Shown: positions 45,001 through 57,000 of the stretch, in pieces | Numbering within the stretch: position 1 is the stretch's first letter | Layout: each line of letters starts with the position of its first letter | Source: Sphaerolaimus hirsutus | Lineage: Eukaryota; Nematoda; Chromadorea; Monhysterida; Sphaerolaimidae | Reading direction: 5' to 3' | Assembly: GCA_964036195.1 (NCBI GenBank) | Contig: OZ038456.1 | Location: 15,872,001-15,936,000, forward strand | DNA length: 64,000 bases | Translations under genes and position numbers: made by a program | Notes under the pieces: generated by a model | Seen by the model: only the letters and a program-made list of their open reading frames with translations | The model's database searches: none | Told to the model about the DNA's origin: nothing

Positions 45001-48000
45001 TATCGAATATCAGATATCGACCATTTTTTAATATCGAATATCGAATATCGATATCGAAAATTTTGAAAAAATATCGAATATCGAATATCGATATCGAAAA
45101 TTTTGAAAAAATATCGAATATCGACCATTTTTTCGATATATCGAACCTGTATTGTGTCCCCAAATTTACTTTTCATTTTCATTTTGAGATGTTCATGGTT
45201 GATCTGATGTGCTTATAGTATTGTATTTGATGAGTAAAAGTACAGTATTTATAATGTCATTGTTGTTGGAGTGCTAAATTTGAAGCCAGAAAACGCTGAT
45301 ATACTGTTTTTTGCAACATGCCCTTAAGCAATTAGGTTAGGATGAACTGTAATTGTTATTTGTCTGATACACTTTGATTCATCATGTTTTTCTTCTATTT
45401 TCTACCATTGAGTGATGTAAAGCTTTTTAAAATCACTTGCACCATTCAAATTTCAGTAAAGAGATGATTAAACATGTGTGCAACCACATGAAAATACAAT
45501 ATGCCACTTGAAATATGCCTTGCTATACCAAAAGCATATCGCAATATCGAATATCGAAAATATCGAAATATCGAATATCGAATATCGACCATTTTTCAAT
45601 ATCGAATATCGAATATCGATATCGAGGTTCCATATCGTATCGATATCGAATATCGAGTTTCAGAAAAAAATATCGAATATCGAATATCGATATCGAAAAT
45701 TTTGAAAAAATATCGAATATCGATATCGAAAAGTCATATCGTTTGAACCCTACAAGTGTCCATTGAACATCTCCCCTGGGGGCAGTCCCAGACCCAGTAA
45801 TGTGTAAAGTAAAGTGTCAAATGTCATGTAAAGTCTCAATCAAAACAAAAAAGAAAATAATTTTATTACTGAACTTTGCCTTACAACTGACACTTTACAT
45901 GACATTTGGCATTTTACTTAACACTTTACAGGTCTGGGATTGGAACCCGGGGACTTATCGAGAATATACGGTATTCAATTTATGTTACCTTCAACGCNNN
46001 NNNNNNNNNNNNNNNNNNNNNNNNNNNNNNNNNNNNNNNNNNNNNNNNNNNNNNNNNNNNNNNNNNNNNNNNNNNNNNNNNNNNNNNNNNNNNNNNNNNN
46101 NNNNNNNNNNNNNNNNNNNNNNNNNNNNNNNNNNNNNNNNNNNNNNNNNNNNNNNNNNNNNNNNNNNNNNNNNNNNNNNNNNNNNNNNNNNNNNNNNCAC
46201 TATTTCATGTGTTTTTGTATGTATCCAACCCCTGGAGGGTCAAAATCTAGAAACCCTTAGAAATCTAAAATAGAATCTAGAATCACATTGCCACTCGATG
46301 TCCCATGCCCCATGCACACGACTCCAACACGCACCTGGCAACTGACGACTGCCATGCCGTGCGCGTTGGCTGCGATGCAGTTGTAGAAGCCCTGGTCCGA
46401 CTCGGACACGTGGTGCACCTCGAGGTAGTAGAAGTCGCCGTCGTTGTAGATGGAGTACTTGTTGCCGGTTTCGAGCAGCATGCCATTCTTGTCCCACGTG
46501 ACCGCCGGCACCGGGTTGGCGCTGATGGCCGCCTTGAGGCGCAGCGACTTGTACTCGTCGATCGCCTTGCGCGGCCTGCCAATTGATGGAAGGGGTTGCC
46601 GTTTTGAAAACGTGTTGCGAGGAATTTCATTTGCGCAATGTTGTGCCAATATGTTTATTTTAGTATCGAATGCCTACATCGAAAACATATCCAATATCGA
46701 CACCAGGAAGCAAGCAGTCCAAGACCCTGTAAAATACCCTGTGTAATGTCAAATGTCATGCAAAGTGTCAAAGGTCATGTAAAATGCCCTGGAAAATGGA
46801 CAACGTACAAAGCAGACCAGTATTTTGCAACAATTTTACATTTGCACAAAATGGTCAGCGAGTGTAACTCACATTATTTGAGTAATATGTTGAACTTTTC
46901 AGGGCGTCAGAAACAAATTTATGTAGAAAATTTAAATTACCTAATATAAATGCAATGTTTAAAATCAGTGTAAATGCATATTTTCAGTCGATTTATGTTT
47001 TGATTGTAAAAATAGTATTTTTTCATTGTGTTATTTTTGCATATACCGAATAAAGTGCATGCATACCAGGCGCAGAATCCTACCATAATTTAATGAATAA
47101 AATCTTTTTTAAATTTTACGTGGGATTTACAGGGTTTGGTACTGGCACCAAATCAAATAAGTGCGAGATAGTATCGATGTCAACTTTCGAATATCAAAAA
47201 GTCCCACTGTTGCCAATATTTCCCCATCGTCTCACCTTGGTTTGACCAGGAACTTGGGTGGACACTGCTTCAAGTTCCTCTGGCTGATCATAGCCCTGAT
47301 CTCCTCGATAGCTGGAAGGTGCCACAAAATCGACGGTTGCAACACAGTTTGCAAAGGCGCCAGCGGTGCTAAGTGCGCGCGCGGCCGCGTCTGGCCATTA
47401 CTGGGACAATTTTCACTTTTGGCGCATTTTGCGCCCAAATCGACATCACACTCAGATGAACATGGCTTGTTCAAGCCGTGCTTATCGCAGTCTACTAGCC
47501 ATTGCATGACTGCGGCCTGCTTTGAGGTGGTCCTTGTATCGGCGCTCGATGCATGCGATGAGGCAGTGGGCGCGGGCGTGTTCCATGTGCTTTTTGGAGG
47601 TTGATTTAATTCGGGTGGGTGTAAGTAGTTGCCGTGCGCGGTAGCCATGTAAGGTTAGGATTTTAGAATGTCTTGATTTTTTAGTTGTAGTGGTGTTTTA
47701 AGAGCGATTTAATCTGAAGTAATTGTGAGGTGTTGTGTTACTTGTGATTCTGGGGCCAGTTCCACAATATGAGCAGTGAGAAGTGAAATGGCAAAGGCGA
47801 AGTAAAAGCGCAAAGGCGAAGTGAAACGGCAAATGAATTAGCATAAGCGAAGTAAAAAAATAAAAAGTAATTTCTCTTGTCGCTTTCGTCATTTCACTGC
47901 GCCTTTGCGCTTTTACGTCGCCTTTGCCATTTCACTTCTCACATCTCTTTTTGTGGAACTGGCACCTGAACTGTTATTTGGAGGACCATTTTCTTAATAA

Positions 48001-51000
48001 TAAGGGTGCTTTTTTCTAGATCCTAGCAGGGGGTATAGAGTTATAAACTATGAGTAGGACTACATAAAATAGTATTTATTTATTCATTCAAACACATTAG
48101 GTACTTAATTTTTGCCATAGACGCTTGCAGCAAATCATTTAAAAGAAATTGTCGAATGCCGTTTGTCAAACCTGAATCGAGTAAAAAGTTACATTAGGTT
48201 ACATTTTTATCTTCGTGTTTACCTATTGATGTACACACGTTTTTATGCATATATCATGTGTTGATGTACGCAGGTTTTTATGCGTATAATTTACTTACCT
48301 ACCTAGAGTTGTACTTAATTGCGCTGCATACACTACCCAGTACACCACTAAAATTTGGGAAACTCTGAAATCTTTTTGAACACATTTGAGTTTACCAGAA
48401 TGAGGAGTCTGTCAACTAAAGTTGAGCTCGATCAAAAAGCATACATACTGGTAAACTCAAATGTGCTAAAGCATATTTATGAGTTTCCCAATTTTCGACG
48501 GTGCACCACTAAGTGTGCGCAGTCACAACACCGTCTGGTGGCGTGATTGCGGAATTGCTGTGAAGACATTATAACTAATTCCTTGTGAAGTTTATACTTC
48601 CAAACGCTTCCAAATTTCCAAACAATAGAATCGACACGTCGAAAAGCCTGATGAATAAAAAACGTATCGTTTAACCAGATTTATCCGGTTCCGATTATCG
48701 GAATGCGTTGGAATGTATCGACGGCAGAAATTTTGATCGCATAAACTGCTGACGCTGATGGGGCGTGAATGCGTTTTACGAAAGACTTATATTTACACGG
48801 TCAAGGAATTTGTAACAGTGTTAACAACTGAAACCAGGAACTTGGCACTGTGCCAGCAGCAAAACATCATTTCGCTAGAATCCTGAACGTAATGCATGCG
48901 CGGTCGTATTTATCATGTGTTGGTGCCAATTCTATGCATTGTGGGGTGACAAGAACAATTGACATGCTATCAGTTGCTAATTATTGGAGTTGAAGTAATT
49001 AGTAAAGTATTTGTCCCAACTTACAAACACATACTTGTTTACACTACAGAATAGCACGTTACTTAACATTTTTTCCACTTTTCCTGTCGCATGCGACTTT
49101 CAAAATTTGGGAATTTTCCCTGACCGCTAGTTTCGACCTATGCTGCTAGATTAGCTTCTCAGCTGTGCTGCTGAGTTTCGTCAGTTGCAACTCAGCATAC
49201 CTTATACTTATCTTACATTTAGGTACCGTATTTCCTATATATTCCGTATACCCCCCTCAAAATGGACACTACGAAATAATTACCCGTCCCCTCGAAATCC
49301 CCCGCCCAAATTGAGTGTACAGAGAACGTACATCACAAAACTGCGGTTTGTGATTCGGGCAATGCAAAACACACGTTAAAACAATGAATTGTTACGTTAG
49401 AACATTGTTACACACTTAAATAAGTCAATAGACTCTTATATATAGCGATTATTGTTGCATTGTTCTACGTCTGGGTACGTTAGAGACGACAATTTAGTAC
49501 TGGAATTTCAAAAAAATTGTGACGAAATAATAAGCCCCCCCTCAAAATACCCCCCCCCCCCCTCGTTTAACCCCCCTCAAAATTCTCACTCTGAAACAAT
49601 CACCCCCCCCGGGGGTATTTCGAGGAAATACGGTAGCTAACGAATATACTTGAGTTGCAAACTACAAATAATTGTCACCGTGGTTGTTAAAACGTATTTA
49701 CGTTTATTCCAAAAATATGTGTACTCGAGTACCGAGTAAATATGTTTATTTACGTTTCATCCGGAACAAGAGTACCTGCACTCACCTTTACGCGTACTTT
49801 TTGAAAGTATGCGAGTACAGAAAACATTAAATGAAAAATTAATGAGGTGTATATAAAGTGATAAAAAATACTCAAATGAATTGAAACAGCTATGCAAATG
49901 GCAGCGTAAATGAGTGAAGTGACAATGGGTAGGGAAAGTGACCACTCTAACTATTACTTTTACTCACTTTAATATTTCCTGGGTACAAAATCGAAAAAAT
50001 ACTTGTTCATTTTGCCTGAGCAAAAATATGGGTATTTACATTCACTAACCATTTACACAGTGTAAAAGTAAAAAAAAATACTTGACGTTTTCTGGACTCA
50101 CGGGTGGGTAAAAATGAAATACTTAACATTGACGTTTACTTTGAGGAAAGTACAGTACTTTTAACAACTGCTTGTCACTTGTTTTTTCGCTCGCAAACAA
50201 TTTATATTGCAACTTGACAAAGCATGGAATTGGCCCCAGAGTCTCAAAAATACCCGTTGTGTAAATTGCGGTCCGCAGCGCAGCATGGTGCGATCACATG
50301 ACACATTTCCAGACACACTGAGAAATGTTGTATAAAAAAAACGTACACACGTGGTCTGTTTTCGTACGGTGCCTACACAGACGCTTGTTTTTAACAAAAA
50401 GTCATAAGTCGACTTTGAACGCATTTGAGCTTACTGGAATAAATTATTTTTTATCCTTATCAACTGTAGTTGACGGTAAACTAATTTCAGAAAACTGTAA
50501 TACGTTTTATGAGTTTTAGAAGTTTCAATTGAAAAGTAGTGTATGTTTTCCCGGGAAGTTTTCCCTTAAATGCATGATACCTTTTGGATTGTTTTTACCC
50601 CCGTGTGGTAATTGTGAATTTTAAGAAACAGCTAGGGTGGAAATGAAACTTCAATTGAAGAGCGGTTGCTCTGCAAAATATTACACAATATGCACTCAAC
50701 TATTTACAGTTATAATGGCTGAATAAGAAAGATAATATTTTTTAAAATAGTTTTTTTTTGCAAAATTGTGCCCACACACACTAGTTTTCACCGTGACTTC
50801 GTGGGAAAACTGAAATTTTTTCAAATACAATTTAATGAACACGGTTGAATGATTTGGTTTAATTAAAATTAGAAATTAAATTAATGAAAGTTAAAATTTA
50901 AAATTTTGAAAACTAAAACACATAGCATACACAAAGAGTAGGCTGGATGTCGCCATGTCGCCATTTCAGTTTTCACATCAGTCACGGTGAAAACTAGTGT

Positions 51001-54000
51001 GTGTAGGGCCAATCTGGCGTGGTGTCAGTGCTCAATAGTTAAATATGAGTGTGGTTTCCGTCTCAGGTGCCGTATGGTTTACATGTGTACAGGGTTATGT
51101 AGGTGTACGATCGTTTCTGTTTGTGTAAGCTGGAGCCAATCCCGGATCTCACAGTCAGACAGAGGTCATTTACCCCTGGAACGGTCCGTCTGGGATTGGC
51201 GCGTTATTTCTGCAAGCGTTAGACTTTACGGCTATCACGCGACATCTTATCGTTGAAAGTAAACAAAAACACCTGAATACTTACTTCCCGAAACGGGTGC
51301 GCTGCGAAATACCGACACGAGTTTACTTCCGCGCGGCAAACCTAAAAAAATCAGAGAAGAAATAAGAAAAGAAAAGTCTCCCAGTTGCGGCACAACAGAC
51401 ATTTAGGCACTCGCTCGCGCGCGCACATCTGACACCTTTCTGCATTAGTGAGTGATGAAAGACTTTTTTCAAATGGCTTACTTTTCGTGGATGCCGCGCG
51501 TTCGGTTGAACTTTCCGAAGTACGCTCTTTTGGTTCCTTTGCGGCGGCGCGTCTGTGACCTGAAATTGCCAGACTTCAGAAATAAATATGTAAAAATACA
51601 AAACAGATTATGGGAGGCCTAAAAACGGACGTTTGTAAATTTTGGTCTTCTCGACGCCCTCGACGGTGACTTGCTCGCCCTCGTGCAGCTCCAAGTCGTG
51701 CAGGCCCTTGGTGAACGCGGGCGCCATGCCCGACTTCTTGGGTGGTTTCGCCTTGCCCACGTATTCGCGCTTTACCTGGGTATTTTGGTCGGTGTTGAAT
51801 GAATGAGTGGATTTATGTGACCAAATTACGATAATTGTTTGATGATTTGGTGGCGATTACTTTTTGAAGTAACCAACTGACCGCTTTGCCGCACGATTTA
51901 TTCAGTTGAATTCTAACGAAACTGAATCATTATTAGGCGGTTATTGTCACTACAGTTTGAGATTATGTAACGTGAATACCGACTTCAAGCAACAAAATCC
52001 TACTCCTTGCCTTTACGCGCACTACACCCAAAAACTGGTGGTGGTCCAGAGCTCTGTAAAGTGTGTACAGTAAAGTGCCAAATGTCATGTAAAATGTCAC
52101 AACAAAAAAAGGAAAGATTATGTGACTGAACTTTTCGTGACAATTGACACTTGTCTTGACACTTTTCGTGACAATTGACATTTGTCATGACACTTTGCAT
52201 GGCATTTTACATGACATTTGACACTTTACTTCACACTTTACAGGGTCCCCCTCAGGTAAGCCTCAACCAACTCTCTCCACCTTGACCTTCTCCTCTCTCA
52301 TCTCAGTGACCTGCCTCTCCTCCCTGACCAGGGTGCCCATCTGCCAGCCTGCAAACTGGACCACCTTGCCGGTCCTGGTGCGGCCGAGGCCCACCTTGGC
52401 GGCGGTGGTGACGCTGCCGTGCGCGTTCGATGCTTGACACATGTACAGCCCTAGGTCTTTGGTGCTCAGGTTGTTGATTGTCAGGCGCACTGTGTTGGGT
52501 GACTCGAACGAGATCTAGGAGGGGGGGGGGGGGGTTGAGGATGTTTGGAGAATTGGACAGTTTCATATGGGTGCGGTCATATTTCAGTTATTCTGCTGTA
52601 TTTAAAATGCAGACAATTTTGCCTTATTGGACAGAATATATTTTATGAAATATTTGCATTATGATATACCGTAAATCCTCGAATAAGTCCCCCCCCTCGA
52701 AAAACTCCCCCCTCGAATAACTCCCCCTCTAAGCAGGCTGAGGAAAAAATAACTCCCCCCCCTCAAATAACTCCCCCCTATTTTATGGATGGGAAAGAAG
52801 TCCACGTATAAAAAAACGTATTTATGTATACGTTCATTAAAAGTATGCATTATTTTGCATTTGATGCACACTAACATTGATTTCATTCCATGAATTATGG
52901 GATTTCTATACTGGCTTAGACCTTTATGCAACTAACTTAACCCCATTCGGATGATATATTGATCATGCTTTTTACTCAAAAGTCCGACGAAACAATAACT
53001 CCCCCCCTCGAATAACTCCCCCCTCGAATAAGTCCCCCCTCAAAAAATTCTGAGGAAAAAATAACTCCCCCGGGGACTTATTCGAGGATTTACGGTATTT
53101 CTGTATGTCGTAGGTTTGCTACTCATCTAAAGCCACTACTCATCTAGACCTGACACTCATCTAGATCTACACGCTACACATCTGTCCCCCAACTCGCAGA
53201 CGTCATGCAATGTGCGGAGCGCAACTGCGCACTGCGGAGCAGCACACACATAAAAGGCACGGTGCCTAGATGAGTAGCGGGTCTAGATGAGTAGCGGGTC
53301 TAGATGAGTAGTGGGTCTAGATGAGTACCGGTTTAGATGAGTACCGGGCGCAGGCTCTTGTTTACTTGCTAGTTTTTGCGCAAACTCACATCGCATTGCT
53401 CATTGTTCTACACAATAGAAATTGCGCGCACCTGAATATTCGTAGACTCGATAACTAGCTGTTCATTTTTATACCATGCGATGTCGGGAGTTGGCACCCC
53501 ATTGTACTCGCATTCTAGCACGATCTTGTCGCCTTCTGATGCCCATGTGTTTCTTAAGCATTTGACAAAGTTCGGTTGCTGCCAGGGTGCTGTCTCTGTA
53601 AGTGTCGAGATTAATGTTGACATAACAGGGTAAATGATTGTAAATATTGATGACACCATTGATTGAAATCTGGAAAGCAGTGCATTTTCACCCATCAGGA
53701 ATTTTCCCGGCCGAAAACAAAACATAGTTTAATTAGTCACTATCTCACCATACCATAACATAAATATTAGTAAGGTCATCACAAGGCGCTAACCTCCCAC
53801 AGTCACCAATGCACTGGAAGTGGCTTTTCCATGTGCATTAGTAGCCACACAATAATAGTATCCCTGATCTGTGAGGCCAGATGCGTTCTGTTTCCTCGCT
53901 TTGCAATCTTGACCACTTTGGGTGCACAGCCAGCCAGTTTGGCCGGATGCCAAGCTGCTCCAAGTTTCCTTTTCGATTGTGACGCGTTCCCAATGCACAG

Positions 54001-57000
54001 TTGGCAGGGGGTTGCCTGCACAGTTGTTGAAAATAGCAAAAATAACAATAGCAAAGAAATTCTTCATTCTAGAAAACTCAAATGCATTCCCAGCTGATTT
54101 ATGAGTTTTCTAAATTTCAGTTGACAACTAGCGTGCGCAGGCATAAAATAAAAGTATGAAAGTACATCATTTCTGCATCATTTCTACAATCCGTTACGTT
54201 TGCACAAAACGGCCCTGGGCAAACTAGTATTCAACGGAAACTTTGAAAACTCATAAATCAGCTTTGAACACATTTCAATTTTCTAGAATGAGTCCTTTTT
54301 CAACTTTGTCAACTTAATTTACAGTCACCTCATTCTAGAAAACTCAAATGCATTCACATCTGATTTCTAGGTTTCAGTTGACATTGACAACTAGTGTGTG
54401 CTGGCACAATAATGATTTTTCTGGAGTGGTTTTTATTTTTTATTAAATACCGGGTGTAAATGTATTATTTTAAAAAAGTGCATCATTTCTGCGTCATTTT
54501 TACAGTTCGTTACATTTGCACAAAACGAGCTGCACTGGTATTCGACCAAAATCTGAGTACAGTTCAGTGAGAATTGTTTGATAATTTACTTACCGGTAAC
54601 TTTTGCAGTAAGTGTTGCCGAATCACCATCTTTTGCAATATGCAAATCGTGCAACGGCTCTATGAACGCCGGCGCAGAAGGCTGGCCAATTTTCTCCTTC
54701 TCTGATTTGTCTGTAAAATCAAGATCTTACGGTAAATTATTTTCAACGAAAACAGAAATAATTCGTTTAGATATTTCCGAACCTGCAGTCTCAACGACAA
54801 CGCTCAGCGTTTCTTTGCCCACCGAGTTTTCAGCCGTGCACGTGAACTTGCCAGTGGTTTTGGCGCTGATTTCAGTGATCTCCAGCACACACTCTCCATT
54901 CTCATTCAGTCTGTAACTGATGGGCTTTCCCGTTTTGCTGACAGGTTTCCCATCCAGCTGCCAGGTGTAAGTGATGGTCTCTTTGCCAATGGCTTTGACA
55001 ACAATTTGCAGTGTCTGGTCAGTTGCCAGGACTTTGGCTTCTGGCTGAATGATGAATTTTGGAGCCCCCTTGAGCAAGTTGCTCATGTCTGCTGTGAGCG
55101 ATGGCTGGGCATCTTGAGGTGCCTTTTTGTGTTCTTCTAGCACTGTCAGCGTGCAGTGGGTCGCGTCGGTGCCTGTGCAAGTTGTGAAGGTTGTTTTTAA
55201 ATGTTGTTTACGACACATTGACATTTTTGATGTCATGATTAGCATTAAACACGGATTTTAAATAACTGCTATGTGGGCCCTATAAGACGCTCATGGTTTG
55301 TAACCTTTCTAATAAAATTTGCACTGAAATGCGCTGTCATAAACGTTTATAAGAACTAAAAAAAAACAAATTTATCAACGCCAGACAGCGCCATTGTCAG
55401 TCAGCGCCAGGAAAGTTATGCCACAAAACTTATGTTGCTTTGTTTGTCCGCCTCTAATACAAGTGTGAGGTCTTTGCGCACCTGCGATATTGGTCGCGGA
55501 GCAGGTGTAGGTGCCGGTGTCAGTGGGCACGCACTGGTTGATGGTCAGCAGACACCAGTTGTCCTCGCTGAAGAAGACCGTGTGCCTGGTGCTGGTCATC
55601 ACGCGGCTCCCGTTCAACGTCCAGATCACCTGCCATAGGGGGGGTGTCATTGACTGGGTATTGTTTTTTAAATAAATGCATCTATTTTTGTTAGCTTTTG
55701 TTGTCTTGTTGTCATAAGTCATTGATGTGTATTCTCCATATTCGCAGTGCAATTGATGATAACCGTAATTCCTTGAATTAATCCCCCTCAAAAATTGTCG
55801 GTGGTATTTCGAAGAAAAACGGCATATTTATTTAACTTAAAGAAAACATTTCGTAAATATCCAATATCCAGCGCTCGGCTATATTTTTTCAGTTAGCTAA
55901 AGTCTCTCCAAAAGTATACACTGTAAACAAGTATCCTTCCACGATATTTATCATGCTGGAAATTGTGGGTGGGGGGGTGCCCCCCACGAAACCGCTGCCA
56001 GCAATGCACTCACATCAGGAACGGGATCGCCGTTGACGCGGCACTTCAACGTGACTGGTTTGTGGCTGGCGATCGTCTGATCTTGCAGCGTGTCCGTGAA
56101 GCTGGGTGCCTCTGTCGGCGCCGCCTCACAAACCTGCGGTGAAGGAAGTTGTGTGTGTTTTCTACAGAGAAATCGGAAAAAGTCTTGTCACCTGTACAGT
56201 ACACTGGCTCTGCGCTTGACCATATTCGTTTTCCACGACACATTTGTAGATTCCGGCGTCGGCGATTTGCACTTTGTGCACGACCAGCTGGTATGCGCCG
56301 GTCCTGGAAACGAGCTGCTCGAAGCGGCCCGCTGACCTGCGAGTGAAATTGGTTAAGTGTGCGCTCGTTGGAAGTGAATTTCCCGCTCAAATATTCATGA
56401 TTACTGATGTTACGATGTTACCGATAGCATTGGCAAAATCTCGAGAGATTTATATTTCTAAATATCAGAAAATTTAAATCAAAAACATAAATCATGTCAA
56501 TATCATATTTCAATTTGCTCCAGCTTTTTCCAGCGAGATTTGATCAAATTTTATTTTTGATAAAAATATATAATTTATTTTTTAATATTTTCTCTGCTCA
56601 GAGAGATTTTATTATATTTTCTTTTGAGAGGCTTTTTGAGATTATATCAATAATATTTTCTCAAAATCACCCATTTTCCAACGCTATCCACTAGGGATAG
56701 CGTTGTTTTTTCAAAGGTTATTAGAACGTTTTATTTAAAAAAACCGTACCATCGAATCGTTAAAAAACTAGGTCTATAAAAAACGGCCATCCCTACTATC
56801 CACCGACCTAATAACTTCGTTGTCCCTGAACCACATGCAGACGCCCTTGGGCTTGGCGGCGATCTTGCACTCGAGCACGAGCATCTGCTCGGCGGTGATG
56901 GTCTGATCTTTGAGCGGCAGCGCCACCTCCGGCTGCTTGCCCTTCATCTTGTGGTCGAGCCCGGTGTCGGGCTTGGGCTGGGCCGTGTCCACGGCGGTCA

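Larger units (their letters stand above)
47312..51284. other. Largest intron of the Ig gene
   Basis: About 4 kb. It holds a palindromic family L copy (47745-47970), an inverted repeat around 48345-48520 (TTTGAGTTTACCAGAATGAG versus CTGGTAAACTCAAATGTG), a family A copy, an AAGTAAAA-rich stretch (49680-50175) and a family E foldback. No exon is recognised in 47650-51284. Confidence 0.5.

Noticed and set aside
45800..46273. Frames spanning the N run
   Set aside because: They are open only because N codons are not stops.
47161..47604. Plus-strand frame of 147 codons
   Set aside because: Antisense to the open minus frame that contains Ig exon 47236-47311; no splice or family support.
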